A stretch of DNA of 64,000 nucleotides from Croceivirga lutea. GTDB lineage: Bacteria; Bacteroidota; Bacteroidia; Flavobacteriales; Flavobacteriaceae. This document shows, one piece after another, positions 17,435 to 26,634 of this stretch. Position 1 is the stretch's first letter, and each line of letters starts with the position of its first letter. The translations under genes and the position numbers were made by a program. The DNA lies in contig NZ_JACJUK010000001.1 of the NCBI RefSeq assembly GCF_014235875.1, positions 372,001 to 436,000 on the forward strand. Reading direction: 5' to 3'. Below the pieces are notes generated by a model. That model did no database searches. It had not been told where the DNA came from and saw only the letters and a list, made by a program, of their open reading frames with translations.

Positions 17435-18369
17435 TATAGTTTATGAATTCTACCAGCCGCTTCGTTATACAAGAAGTTATACTTTAAGGAACCACCTAGA
17501 TACGATTGATTATCACGTATTTTAGCATAAAAATTTTCTTGCCCAGCTAATACTTCTTTTCCTCTTTTAGTCAACTTAACAGGATTAAAAGAATTGAAAA
17601 GTGGTCTAAGGTGAGCTAGCATACGCTCGTATTGCGAATCACCAAATCCATAATACCCTTGATTAGTTAAAAGTCTACCTAAAAAGGCTTTTTTAGAATC
17701 TAATTTCTCTGTGTCTGCAATTTCTAAAGCTCTATTCTCGACCGCATTTAAACCATTGGTGATAGTTGGAAAGCGTTTTAAATGTGCTTGTATAGCATCA
17801 GAAAGGTAGTCAAATTGATAGGTACTAAAATCGGTCAGATTTTCTAATCGTATAGGATTATCACTACAATACAATTGCCAAACATAGTCAGCATACTCAA
17901 TATCATCTTGAGTTAAAAGTTTCTTGTTTTTGTAGAGACCCATTACTTGGTCATCAGAAAGCTCATTTAAAGCGTATAGCTTATCTGAATTGTCTTCATT
18001 TCCACTGCAAACCAAATAAATTTCTGCATGTCTTCTATGCGTTTTTAGCCAGCTGATAACAGCTAACATATTTATTTGACAAAACAAATCGTATTCAAAC
18101 CAAAGAACTATTTGGTCTTGTTGCTTGTGGTTACAAAGTGAACGGTATTCCTTTAGTGTTTTCTCAATAAACCAAGACTTAGAAACTTTGTAGTTTTTAT
18201 TAAGAAATTCAAAACGTGTCTTCCAAAACGACTCGCTTCCTACCGTGCTTAATGTTTTTCCTTCACACAACATTTCACGCCAAGTGATAATGTCACCATG
18301 TAGGGGGAGTTTTTTCAACCTACTAGTGAAACTGTCCCCATTGCTTATATGCAAAAGTGATGCCTTCAT
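17434..18369 (-). CDS. DUF1835 domain protein
   Basis: 311 residues. The N terminus (LLHISNGDSFTSRLKKLPLHGDIITWREMLCEGKT) and the strand QDQIVLWFEYDLFCQINML match the DUF1835 pattern, and the C-terminal part (PTITNGLNAVENRALEI, RRLTNQGYYGFGDSQYERML) fits the associated second domain. The molecular function of DUF1835 is not known. The gene is coupled by a one-base overlap to the downstream nucleoside phosphorylase. No membrane segment or signal peptide, so cytoplasmic. Confidence 0.75.
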   Translation of the reverse strand: MKASLLHISNGDSFTSRLKKLPLHGDIITWREMLCEGKTLSTVGSESFWKTRFEFLNKNYKVSKSWFIEKTLKEYRSLCNHKQQDQIVLWFEYDLFCQINMLAVISWLKTHRRHAEIYLVCSGNEDNSDKLYALNELSDDQVMGLYKNKKLLTQDDIEYADYVWQLYCSDNPIRLENLTDFSTYQFDYLSDAIQAHLKRFPTITNGLNAVENRALEIADTEKLDSKKAFLGRLLTNQGYYGFGDSQYERMLAHLRPLFNSFNPVKLTKRGKEVLAGQENFYAKIRDNQSYLGGSLKYNFLYNEAAGRIHKL

Positions 18370-18516
18370 CTTTGAGATTAGGTGTTAGTTGGTTAGGAGG
18401 TAAATGTATAAGTTATAATGGGAAAACAAAAATTTAAAAGAAATAAACTGTGTTAAACATCGATAATTTTAACAGCTTGTCGAATAAAATTTGAAAAGAC
18501 TAATCGGTCTAAAACT

Positions 18517-18846
18517 CTAGCCTCCAACACGTTTCACTTTAAACCCATTATTTTTAAGGAATTCCATAATTTTTTCGCGGTAATCCCCTTGAATAATTAT
18601 GGTTTCATCTTTAAAACTGCCTCCAACACTTAATAAAGATTGTAAAGCACTGGTAAGCTTTTTAAAATCTGTTTTTGCACCATTATAACCCTCTAAAATT
18701 GTAACAGGCTTTCCTTTACGCTTTTCATATTTGCATATAATGGGGTCATCTTGCAACCAAAATTGTGGTTCAGTAGTGTTATTATTTGGAGTTTCTTCTG
18801 GTTTGTGGTCAGGAAATAAATTCTGTAACTGGTCTTTTAAATCCAT
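18517..18846 (-). CDS. yciH: SUI1/eIF1-like translation factor (YciH type)
   Basis: 109 residues. The N-terminal part is low complexity (about 1-35). The SUI1 domain follows: ICKYEKRKGKPVTILEGYNG, SALQSLLSVGGSFKDETIIIQGDYREKIMEFLKNNGFKVKR. This matches the bacterial eIF1 homologue YciH, which lowers initiation at non-canonical starts and is implicated in stress responses. It sits 6 nt downstream of the 2OG oxygenase and is likely co-transcribed with it. Confidence 0.9.
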   Translation of the reverse strand: MDLKDQLQNLFPDHKPEETPNNNTTEPQFWLQDDPIICKYEKRKGKPVTILEGYNGAKTDFKKLTSALQSLLSVGGSFKDETIIIQGDYREKIMEFLKNNGFKVKRVGG

Positions 18847-18852
18847 TCCCTT

Positions 18853-19803
18853 TTATTTTTTAACTAAACCGAGTTCAATTAAACGCTCATGTAAAAACTC
18901 ACCAGCAGTAATGTCTTCAAATTGTTTAGGATTATCTGCGGTAATACAGTTCTCAAGACAATTTAGTGGCATTTCACTAATAGGATGCATAAAAAACGGA
19001 ATAGAATATCTAGAAGTGCCCCACATTTCTTTTGGAGGATTTACAACTTGATGTATGGTTGATTTCAATATGTTATTAGAATGTCTAGAAAGCATATCAC
19101 CAACGTTAATCATTAATTGCCCAGGTTGTGCAATGGCATCAATCCATTCACCTTCATGATTTTGAACCTGTAAACCTCTACCTTGAGCACCCATTAAAAG
19201 CGTAATTAGATTAATATCACCATGAGCTGCTGCTCTAACTGCATTTTTAGGTTCTTCTGTTATTGGCGGATAATGAATAGGTCTTAAAATAGAATTCCCA
19301 TTATGAATATAATGGTCAAAATAAGTCTCTTCTAAACCTAGATAAAGCGCTAAGGCACGTAAAACATATTTGGCAGTTTTCTCTAACTGCTGAAAAGTCT
19401 CTTTGCCAACTTGATTAAACTCTGGCAACTCATTAACGATAACATTGTCAGGGTATTCAGCTTTTAATTTAGAATTGTCTTCCACATATTGTCCAAAATG
19501 CCAAAACTCTTTTAAATCGCCCTCTTTACGACCTTTAGCGTGTTCTTTTCCGAAAGAAGTATAGCCACGTTGACCACCAATACCTTCAATTTCGTACGTG
19601 TCTTTAATGTCTTGTGGTAGTTCAAAAAACTTTTTTACTTGAGTGTATAAGTTATCCACCAATTCATCAGACAAAAAATGACCCCCTAAAGCCACAAAAC
19701 CTATTTCCGAAAAAGCATTTCCAATTTCATCAATAAATTTTTGTTTAACCGTTGGGTCGTCAGATAAAAACTCTTGAAGATTTACACTGGGTATTGCTTT
19801 CAT
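18853..19803 (-). CDS. 2-oxoglutarate/Fe(II) oxygenase, isopenicillin N synthase family
   Basis: 316 residues. N-terminal DIOX_N domain (AIPSVNLQEFLSDD, EIGFVALGGH) and the double-stranded helix core with iron ligands His194 and Asp196 (AAHGDINLITLL) and His251 (STIHQVVNPP), then the co-substrate Arg265 in SRYSIPFF. All four are present, so it should be active. Bacterial members hydroxylate or desaturate small molecules; the substrate is not predictable here. Close downstream neighbour is the SUI1 factor. It is divergent from the E1 gene. Confidence 0.82.
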   Translation of the reverse strand: MKAIPSVNLQEFLSDDPTVKQKFIDEIGNAFSEIGFVALGGHFLSDELVDNLYTQVKKFFELPQDIKDTYEIEGIGGQRGYTSFGKEHAKGRKEGDLKEFWHFGQYVEDNSKLKAEYPDNVIVNELPEFNQVGKETFQQLEKTAKYVLRALALYLGLEETYFDHYIHNGNSILRPIHYPPITEEPKNAVRAAAHGDINLITLLMGAQGRGLQVQNHEGEWIDAIAQPGQLMINVGDMLSRHSNNILKSTIHQVVNPPKEMWGTSRYSIPFFMHPISEMPLNCLENCITADNPKQFEDITAGEFLHERLIELGLVKK

Positions 19804-19875
19804 AATGCTTTAGGTATTAAGATGAACAAAAATAATCAATAATAAATCCTTTCAAGAATTATAGTTAGAACAAAT

Positions 19876-19883
19876 TAGGTTTG
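19876..19883 (+). promoter_or_regulatory. Bacteroidota -7 box for the E1 fusion gene
   Basis: TAGGTTTG matches the Bacteroidota primary sigma -7 consensus TAnnTTTG. It is 44 nt upstream of the ATG at 19928 but only 8 nt upstream of the alternative TTG at 19892, which favours the ATG as the true start. A clear -33 TTG is not seen. Confidence 0.5.
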
Positions 19884-19927
19884 TTTTAAATTTGAGAAAC
19901 ACACTGCCAATTTTAAACAACACTTTT

Positions 19928-21904
19928 ATGAGATATCACATTGGTGATTTAGAAGATAAAAAATTAAAAAAACTATACCTAAGTATGTTGAAGCCTCGAA
20001 TGATTGAGGAAAAGATGTTGGTGTTGCTTAGGCAAGGTAAAATATCTAAATGGTTTAGTGGAATTGGCCAAGAAGCTATTGCAGCGGGTGTAGTAAATGC
20101 TCTCAAAACCAATGAGTATATTTTACCAATGCATAGAAATTTAGGAGTATTTACAGGCAGAGGTATTCCTTTAAATAGGCTGTTTGCCCAATGGCAGGGC
20201 AAACAAAGTGGGTTTACCAAAGGTAGAGACCGTAGTTTTCACTTTGGGTCAAAAGAACATCACATAGTAGGTATGATTTCACATTTGGGTCCACAACTAG
20301 GAGTAGCTAACGGTATAGCTTTGGCCGATGTTTTACAACAACAGAGAAAAGTTACTGCTGTTTTTACAGGTGAAGGAGGAACAAGTGAAGGTGATTTTCA
20401 TGAAGCATTGAATGTAGCTTCTGTATGGAATTTGCCGGTACTTTTTTGTATAGAGAATAATGGGTATGGTTTGTCAACGCCAACGAATGAACAATACCGC
20501 TGTAAACATTTAGTGGATAGGGCCAAAGGTTACGGTATTGAAGGCCGTACTATTGAAGGAAATAACATTTTAGAAGTATACACAAAAGTAAAAGAGCTTG
20601 CTAAAGCCATACGAAAACGACCAAGACCTATGCTCATAGAGTTTAAGACTTTTAGAATGCGAGGTCATGAGGAAGCAAGTGGAACAAAATATGTTCCAGA
20701 AAAACTAATGAAAACATGGGAAGCTAAAGACCCAATTACCAATTATGAATCTTTTTTATTAAAAAATGAAATTATTTCAGAAGAATGGATTCAAGATAAA
20801 AAGCTAGAAATTTCTAAAGAAATTGATGAAAATCTGGCATTAGCTAACAACGAAAGTGAAGTTATTAGTTCTTCAAGTAAAGAATTAAGTGATGTATATT
20901 ATAATTTTGATAATAAGATGGTAGAGCTATCATCACAAACAAATAATATACGATTTGTTGATGCCATTTCAGAAGGGTTAAAACAAGCTATGCACCAACA
21001 TAAAGACCTTATTATTATGGGGCAAGATGTGGCGGAATATGGCGGTGTTTTTAAAATCACAGAAGGTTTTGTTGAAGAATTTGGTAAAGAGAGAGTACGT
21101 AACACCCCTATTTGTGAATCCATTATAGTGTCTACAGCTATGGGATTAGCAATTAATACTATAAAATCAGTAGTAGAAATGCAGTTTGCCGACTTTGTAA
21201 GTACTGGTTTCAATCCTATTGTTAATTATTTAGCAAAAGTGCATTACAGATGGGGACAGCCTGCAAACACCGTTATAAGAATGCCTTGTGGGGGCGGTGT
21301 TGGTGCCGGCCCATTTCATTCGCAAACTAACGAGGCTTGGTTTACAAAAACACCAGGCTTAAAAGTGGTATATCCGGCATTTCCTGCAGATGCAAAAGGT
21401 TTAATAGCAACAGCTATTAATGACCCCAATCCCGTACTCTTTTTTGAACATAAAGGTTTGTACCGAAGCGTATATGGAGATGTCCCTCAAGGCTATTACA
21501 CCTTACCTTTTGGGCAAGCAAGTATTATTACCTCTGGTACACAAATAACCATAGTAAGCTATGGTGCGGGCGTACATTGGGCTTTAGAAACTTTAGAGAA
21601 ACATCCAGAAATAGATGCAGAATTAATTGATTTAAGAACGCTCCAGCCACTTGATACCGCCGCAATTTATACTAGTGTAAAGAAAACGGGTAAATTAATT
21701 ATTCTACAAGAAGATAGTTTGTTTGGCGGAATTTCCAGTGACATTTCAGCAATGGTAACCGAGAATTGTTTTGAATACTTAGACGGCCCAATAAAAAGAG
21801 TGGGGAGTTTAGAAACGCCTATTCCGTTTGCCCGAAGTTTAGAAGAAAACTACTTACCTAAACAACGATTTGAAGAAGAATTAATAGAATTACTTCGATA
21901 CTAG
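19928..21904 (+). CDS. Fused alpha/beta E1 of a branched-chain-type 2-oxoacid dehydrogenase
   Basis: 658 residues from the ATG at 19928 (MRYHIGDLEDKKLKKLYLSM); an in-frame TTG 12 codons upstream would place the start next to the -7 box and is less likely. Residues about 1-300 are the alpha subunit with the thiamine diphosphate motif GEGGTSEGDFHEAL ending ENNGYG. The remainder after about 335 is the beta subunit (RFVDAISEGLKQAM, MGQDVAEYGGVFKITEGF, MPCGGGVGAGPFHSQ). It decarboxylates 2-oxoacids for a lipoamide complex, probably branched-chain or pyruvate-like. The E2 and E3 genes are not adjacent. Fused E1 proteins are usual in flavobacteria. Confidence 0.92.
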   Translation: MRYHIGDLEDKKLKKLYLSMLKPRMIEEKMLVLLRQGKISKWFSGIGQEAIAAGVVNALKTNEYILPMHRNLGVFTGRGIPLNRLFAQWQGKQSGFTKGRDRSFHFGSKEHHIVGMISHLGPQLGVANGIALADVLQQQRKVTAVFTGEGGTSEGDFHEALNVASVWNLPVLFCIENNGYGLSTPTNEQYRCKHLVDRAKGYGIEGRTIEGNNILEVYTKVKELAKAIRKRPRPMLIEFKTFRMRGHEEASGTKYVPEKLMKTWEAKDPITNYESFLLKNEIISEEWIQDKKLEISKEIDENLALANNESEVISSSSKELSDVYYNFDNKMVELSSQTNNIRFVDAISEGLKQAMHQHKDLIIMGQDVAEYGGVFKITEGFVEEFGKERVRNTPICESIIVSTAMGLAINTIKSVVEMQFADFVSTGFNPIVNYLAKVHYRWGQPANTVIRMPCGGGVGAGPFHSQTNEAWFTKTPGLKVVYPAFPADAKGLIATAINDPNPVLFFEHKGLYRSVYGDVPQGYYTLPFGQASIITSGTQITIVSYGAGVHWALETLEKHPEIDAELIDLRTLQPLDTAAIYTSVKKTGKLIILQEDSLFGGISSDISAMVTENCFEYLDGPIKRVGSLETPIPFARSLEENYLPKQRFEEELIELLRY

Positions 21905-22058
21905 TTTTCGAGTTAATAATTAATTCTTTTCCATCCATCTATACTTTACAGTAAAGGTATCTTGCGTGCAGTTTGTCGGTTTTAACAAATTATTAATGAC
22001 TCCTTGGTGTCTTAATAAATTACGGTAAACGTAACTATAAACAGCAAAATACTTTTAT

Positions 22059-22541
22059 ATGAAAACAACTAAATATATGCTTCTGCTAATGGCATTCGGC
22101 TTTTTAGCATCTTGTTCGGTTTCTAAATCTGCAAGAACACAACGTAATATTATTAGTGGCACTTGGATTTTAAACAACATCGATTATCAAAACAATTCTG
22201 GAGCATTTTCTTCGGTATTGTTCGGTGATGCCAAAGACATCTGTTTTGAGGGCAGTCAATGGTATTTTAGAGATAACAATAGCACAGGTAACTATACCAT
22301 AGAACAAGGCTCTTTATGCCAAGGTGGAGACCGTTTTATACGTTGGTCAGTTGTAGAGCCTGCAAATAGTGTTAGTCAATTACAATTCAAATTTATTGAT
22401 GAAAAAAGAAACGATCTTTCAGGCGGATATGGTTATCGCTTAAATATTACCAATCTAACGGAAACTCAAATGACGCTAACCTCAAATGTGTCGGTTGACG
22501 GAGAAACCGTAACTGTAGTTTATGAATTTTCAAAACAATAA
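22059..22541 (+). CDS. Lipocalin-like lipoprotein
   Basis: 160 residues. The signal ends in lipobox LASCS. The mature part begins with a short polar segment and then ISGTWILNNIDYQNNSG, followed by beta strands with GSQWYFRDNNSTGNYTI and a final VVYEFSKQ; this is the lipocalin-like pattern common in Bacteroidota. It is followed 4 nt later by the OmpA-type lipoprotein and is probably co-transcribed with it. Likely periplasmic, attached to the outer membrane. Ligand unknown. Confidence 0.72.
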   Translation: MKTTKYMLLLMAFGFLASCSVSKSARTQRNIISGTWILNNIDYQNNSGAFSSVLFGDAKDICFEGSQWYFRDNNSTGNYTIEQGSLCQGGDRFIRWSVVEPANSVSQLQFKFIDEKRNDLSGGYGYRLNITNLTETQMTLTSNVSVDGETVTVVYEFSKQ

Positions 22542-22545
22542 AATA

Positions 22546-23238
22546 ATGATAACAACAATTAAAAAATCAACAGCATTATTGATAGCCTTTACTTTTTTGG
22601 TAGGCTGTAATGCGGTTAAAAATGCAAATAACACACAAAAAGGCGCTACTATTGGCGCAGCGGGTGGGGCTGTAATCGGCGGAGTAATTGGTAATAATGT
22701 AGGCAAAGGTAATACTGCTTTAGGCGCAATTATTGGCGCAGCTGTTGGTGGAGCGGCTGGTGGATACATTGGTAACCGAATGGATAGACAAGCAGAACGT
22801 ATTGAACAAGAAATTCCTGGAGCGGAAGTGCAACGGGTAGGAGAAGGTATAAATGTAACATTTACTGAAGACGCAGGAGTGTATTTTGATACTAACAAAT
22901 CAGACGTTAAAGGTACTTCGGCTACAACTTTAGATAAACTTGCTGGAATATTCAAAGAATATCCGCAATCAAATATTCTGGTAGAAGGTCATACAGATAG
23001 CGCCGGTAGTGAGGAATATAATATGGGGCTTTCTCAAAAACGTGCGGAATCGGTAACCAATTATTTGGTAACACAAGGTATAAGCGGAGGTAGATTTACA
23101 ACAAAATGGTATGGAGAATCTCAACCCAAGGAATCTAACGAAACCGCTGAAGGTAAAGCGCAAAATAGACGAGTAGAGTTAGCCATAATAGCCAATGATG
23201 AATTAAAAGAAGAAGCTATACAACAAACCAAAGGGTAA
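22546..23238 (+). CDS. OmpA-family lipoprotein with glycine-zipper domain
   Basis: 230 residues from ATG at 22546; an in-frame ATG eight codons upstream lies within the previous gene. Lipobox LVGCN. Residues about 30-85 form a glycine-zipper repeat (GATIGAAGGAVIGGVIG, GAIIGAAVGGAAGGYIG) as in the YMGG/SLT families. The C-terminal OmpA domain (about 105-215) has the peptidoglycan-binding pattern NILVEGHTDSAGSEEYNMGLSQKRAESV and QNRRVELAI. It anchors the outer membrane to peptidoglycan. Preceded by a lipocalin-like lipoprotein and followed by a strong terminator. Confidence 0.9.
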   Translation: MITTIKKSTALLIAFTFLVGCNAVKNANNTQKGATIGAAGGAVIGGVIGNNVGKGNTALGAIIGAAVGGAAGGYIGNRMDRQAERIEQEIPGAEVQRVGEGINVTFTEDAGVYFDTNKSDVKGTSATTLDKLAGIFKEYPQSNILVEGHTDSAGSEEYNMGLSQKRAESVTNYLVTQGISGGRFTTKWYGESQPKESNETAEGKAQNRRVELAIIANDELKEEAIQQTKG

Positions 23239-23263
23239 TATGTTAGTTTAGCGGAAAGTAGAC

Positions 23264-23304
23264 AACCGAAAGATTCAGTTTTTGCTGAGTTTTTCGGTTT
23301 TTTT
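23264..23304 (+). terminator. Rho-independent terminator after OmpA lipoprotein
   Basis: A long stem pairs AACCGAAA at 23264-23271 with TTTTCGGTT at 23291-23299, and an inner arm TCAG/CTGA; the loop is T-rich. A run of seven T follows. It closes the lipoprotein pair. Confidence 0.8.
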
Positions 23305-23455
23305 ATACAATATCCTTATAAAATTTGTGTTATAGTTTACTAATGATTGCTCATCGATATTGCGGCAATCGTTAACAACAAACAAAACTAAAGTTATCTC
23401 TCTGTTAAGGTTATGAGAACCTGATATTTATCAGTTTTTTCTGACGTTATATTTT

Positions 23456-23463
23456 TAATTTTG
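23456..23463 (+). promoter_or_regulatory. Candidate -7 box for the 105-residue protein gene
   Basis: TAATTTTG matches TAnnTTTG and lies 28 nt upstream of the GTG start at 23491. No clear -33 TTG is seen at the right distance. Confidence 0.4.
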
Positions 23464-23490
23464 TGGGATAGCTAAAAAAATCCCATAATC

Positions 23491-23808
23491 GTGACAACAA
23501 CTACTGAAAATTTTACAGCCATTGAAACGCTAAAGGTACGTGTAGAACGCGACCATAAATCAGTTTCTCGAATGTTGCTTAAACTAAGGTCTTACCGTTT
23601 TGAGCCTAAAGATTACGAATGTTTCCAATTATTTCAGCGAATTAAAACAGATTTAACGTTATTGAGTGAAGACCAAGTTAAATCAATTAATAATTTGAAA
23701 AAGAAACAAGTAATCAGCGAATCATTTAAAACTGAAATAGAAGGCTTATTGCTGCGTTTCAAGCAAGTTGAGCAACGACTCGCTGAATACTTGGTTAAAT
23801 TGGCTTAA
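23491..23808 (+). CDS. Small helical protein of unknown function
   Basis: 105 residues from a GTG start. Nearly all helical with Lys/Glu heptad-like patterns (IETLKVRVERDHKSVSRMLLKLRSYRF; SEDQVKSINNLKKKQ; LLLRFKQVEQRLAEYLVKLA), so a coiled coil is probable. No signal peptide or membrane segment. It converges with the hibernation factor gene, with three bases between the stops. Not recognised as a known family. Confidence 0.6.
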   Translation: MTTTTENFTAIETLKVRVERDHKSVSRMLLKLRSYRFEPKDYECFQLFQRIKTDLTLLSEDQVKSINNLKKKQVISESFKTEIEGLLLRFKQVEQRLAEYLVKLA

Positions 23809-23811
23809 CCC

Positions 23812-24114
23812 TTAGTAATTCTTCAACTTAGATTTATATTTTGCCAATTGATGCTCTAATGCTTTTAGCGCTTCATTAATGGAATGTTGAAATTCCTTGG
23901 CATTGGCTTCAGCGAACAACCTATCATTTGGTACATTAATACGTATACCTGCAACTTTTCCTTTTTCAGGGTCAGACGAATTTTCTTTTTTGAAGTAAAC
24001 ATCCGAGTCTACCATAAATTGATAGCGGTTGCTTAATCCTTTTAATTTTTCTGTTGCGTAAGATTCTAGACGTTGGCTAGAGTGTACATCGTGATATTCA
24101 AAGTTTATTTCCAT
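23812..24114 (-). CDS. raiA: Ribosome-associated hibernation factor (HPF/RaiA)
   Basis: 100 residues, the short form. The RaiA/HPF pattern is clear: INFEYHDVHSSQRLESYATEKLKGL, then SDVYFKKENS, VAGIRINVPNDRLFAEANAKEFQHSINEALKALEHQLAKYKSKLK. It binds the 30S decoding region in stationary phase, blocking translation. No C-terminal dimerisation domain, so it is short HPF- or YfiA-like. Monocistronic. Confidence 0.92.
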   Translation of the reverse strand: MEINFEYHDVHSSQRLESYATEKLKGLSNRYQFMVDSDVYFKKENSSDPEKGKVAGIRINVPNDRLFAEANAKEFQHSINEALKALEHQLAKYKSKLKNY

Positions 24115-24249
24115 AGTTGTAAATACATTTGCTATTAGTAAATTAAAGATATTACTTGTTTTGCTCCTAGAGTTTGACTTTTATCATAAATCCTTCTAAA
24201 AATAAATATGAAGAAAAGTACTATTTAACAAGCATTTTTAATTTTACAA

Positions 24250-25563
24250 TTACGCTTCCACATTTGGTAATTGAAAACTACGGTAGGCGCCGTAAATACC
24301 AAAAAGGGAAAGTACAAGAATCACTCCTTCTGTTGAAATTAGAGCCACTAATGCACTAATGCCACCTGTAATTAGAAGTATTGCACCAATAATGGTATTG
24401 CTTACAGATACATAGTCGGTTCTTTGATTTCCTTCAGCCATATCAACGATATACGTTTTTCTTCCTAATCGAACTCCACTATGCGCAATACCTAACAAAA
24501 AGAAAGCAACCGGATAAAGCCAAAAAGAATTTCTCAAGAATGGAATATAGGTGATAAAAACAAACATTAGAACACCCAAGCCGGCGGCTAAAAGGGCTGA
24601 AATACTCATAACATTTTTACTGTTTTTATCGGCCATACGTCCCCAAATTGGTGCGCTTATAATTGAAGCCAGACCATTTGCTAAGATGAATAACCCTAAT
24701 AAATAACTTTCTTTACCTAATTGATTCTGTGCCAATAAAACATAAAAAGGTGCGGTTAATGCTGAACATAACAAAAGTGACCTAGCAATTATAAAGTTTC
24801 TGAAGTTTTTATCTGATTTTACCAAACTCATGCGGTCAATAGCCTCTTTCCATGCGTTTTTACCACCTTCTGTAGCGCCTTTGTATTCTATAACTCTACT
24901 GTACAGCAATGCAGCAATTACCCAAAGTGAAGCAGCAAAAAATAGGGTGGTAGCGTAGAAGGTTACATCAGCCCCATTTTTAGATTGACACATAATATAT
25001 AACCCAGCAATAAGCACCAAAACCCCTGATGCAGAAACGGTATAGCCTTTTAGCTTTCCTCTTTTCTTTTTGGGTATGGTTTTGCCTAAAACATCTTTTG
25101 AGGCCACAGAACACAACCCCCTAGAAAGACTAAATAAGATAAGTAATGCAATTATTGCCCAACCTGCAATAGTTCCTTTTAAAAACAAGGTTACTGCACC
25201 TATACCAGCAATACTTAAACCTTGTAAAATACAGCCAATTACAAATACCCATTTTCGTCTCTCCAGTGTTCGCACATAACTAGCAATAATTATTTGAGGT
25301 AGCATAGACCCAGATTCTCTTATGGGTACTATAAAGCTGATAAGATAAACAGGAGCGTTAATATAGCTCATAACCCACGTTAGCACAGTTTTAGGATTGC
25401 TGAGGGTATCTCCAAGCTTTGTAAGCGTATTACTTAAAAGGATTATAAAATAATTGCCAGGCGCTTCTTTGCATTCTTCTTCACTAATTCCTTTACATGC
25501 TCTGGCATCTTCAATAGTATTTAGATAGTCATAGAGTTGTTCTAGTTTACCGTTTTTAGTCAT
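24250..25563 (-). CDS. Major facilitator superfamily transporter
   Basis: 437 residues from the ATG at 25563; a TTG five codons earlier is in frame but weaker. The N-terminal cytoplasmic segment of about 40 residues is unusually long and Cys-containing (EDARACKGISEEECKE). About ten to twelve hydrophobic helices follow, with a loop SRGLCSVASKDVLGKTIPKKKRGKLKGY carrying the RxGR-like MFS loop pattern. Substrate unknown. Its upstream neighbour is a truncated AraC gene, which may once have been its regulator. Confidence 0.8.
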   Translation of the reverse strand: MTKNGKLEQLYDYLNTIEDARACKGISEEECKEAPGNYFIILLSNTLTKLGDTLSNPKTVLTWVMSYINAPVYLISFIVPIRESGSMLPQIIIASYVRTLERRKWVFVIGCILQGLSIAGIGAVTLFLKGTIAGWAIIALLILFSLSRGLCSVASKDVLGKTIPKKKRGKLKGYTVSASGVLVLIAGLYIMCQSKNGADVTFYATTLFFAASLWVIAALLYSRVIEYKGATEGGKNAWKEAIDRMSLVKSDKNFRNFIIARSLLLCSALTAPFYVLLAQNQLGKESYLLGLFILANGLASIISAPIWGRMADKNSKNVMSISALLAAGLGVLMFVFITYIPFLRNSFWLYPVAFFLLGIAHSGVRLGRKTYIVDMAEGNQRTDYVSVSNTIIGAILLITGGISALVALISTEGVILVLSLFGIYGAYRSFQLPNVEA

Positions 25564-25717
25564 TTTGGTCTGGTACAATTAAATGGTTAGGTATCCTTTA
25601 ATTTTAGGGCACAATAATGAAGGTTAGAAACCATCTTTTTTTAATGAATTTACAGTTTTGAAAATTGGTCCGGCTTGGACCATGAATCATTTATTTTATG
25701 CTTTAAAAAATTAAAGT

Positions 25718-26020
25718 TTAAGCAGAGCAAGCACTTCGTTTCAACAATTGGTATTCACCGTTGGTTTTAAATTCTTTCAATGAGGTTCCCGAATAACGTT
25801 TAAAGGTTTTAGAGAGGTGACTTACATCTGTAAAACCTAACTCATCTGCTATTTGAGTAAACGTATAATCGCTATTAAGTAAACGTATTTCTACAAGTTT
25901 AAGCTTTGCTTTTATCATATACTCGCGTAAAGACATTTTCATTTGCTTACGGAAGAATTCGCTTACATAAGTGGTCGACATGTTAAAAATTTCAGCTAAG
26001 TTTTCTATTCTAAGTAGGCT
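25718..26020 (-). pseudogene. AraC-family regulator remnant (C-terminal HTH only)
   Basis: The frame is open from 26020, with a usual start only at 25981. What remains is the DNA-binding domain: ENLAEIFNMSTTYVSEFFRKQMKMSLREYM and FTQIADELGFTDVSHLSKTFKRYSGTSLKEF, both HTH motifs of the AraC/XylS family. The sensor domain expected upstream is missing: the frame hits a stop at 26021-26023 and the neighbouring DNA belongs to a second, oppositely oriented AraC fragment. It is best read as the 3' end of a gene truncated by deletion. A small DNA-binding product could still be made. Confidence 0.65.
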
Positions 26021-26634
26021 TTACTATAGACTCCAAGTTGTTAAAAGTTTTAGCAGAAAGAAATCCTGTAGTATTGAAACAAATTGAATTTATGGAAACA
26101 ACACGACATTTATCCGCTTTATGGTCACCTAATGTGAAACTTACTACAGTACATACGACTCAACTTTCTAAGTTAAAAATGAATACCTATCCTGAAGGCT
26201 TTAAAAAATCATTTTATGAAACTATTCTAATTGAGTTTTTAAATGAAATCTTTACATCACAATTGAAAACTATTTCAAATAAGATTAATCAGGTAAACAC
26301 TATACCAAAGACTACTAACCTTATGTATAAAGTGCATGATTATTTAACCTATAATCTTCACAGAAGTGTAACTATTTCAGAGTTAGCTATGTTCGCAGGA
26401 ATCAACACAACAAAATTGAAAACCGACTTTAAAAGTACTTTTCAAACTACGGTTTTTAAACATCTTACAAGTTTACGCATGCAAAAAGCATTAGTTTTAT
26501 TGCGAGAGTCAGAGAAATCAATTGCTCAAATATCACATCAAGTAGGTTACAAAAACCCCCAACATTTTACAGTCGCTTTTAAAAAGTATTATGGTTACTT
26601 ACCCAGTAAAATTTCTAGAAGCAATAAAAATTAA
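26014..26634 (+). pseudogene. AraC-family regulator remnant (5' end lost)
   Basis: The frame is open from 26014 with a possible TTG start at 26038, giving 198 residues. The first 100 residues look like the second half of an AraC sensor domain (ERNPVVLKQIEFMETTRHLSALW) and the C terminus is a full AraC HTH (VTISELAMFAGINTTKLKTDF, IAQISHQVGYKNPQHFTVAFKKYYGYLPS). Full-length relatives of this PchR-like type are about 300 residues, so the N-terminal third is missing. The break coincides with the break in the oppositely oriented AraC fragment. The stop overlaps the tesA-like stop by 4 nt. Confidence 0.6.

Noticed and set aside
19892-21904. Fused E1 as a frameshift or assembly error
   Set aside because: The alpha/beta fusion is a standard arrangement in Bacteroidota and the linker is in frame without a stop.
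22530-22955. 141-codon minus-strand ORF opposite the OmpA lipoprotein
   Set aside because: A shadow of the glycine-zipper coding; Pro/Ala-rich by base composition only.
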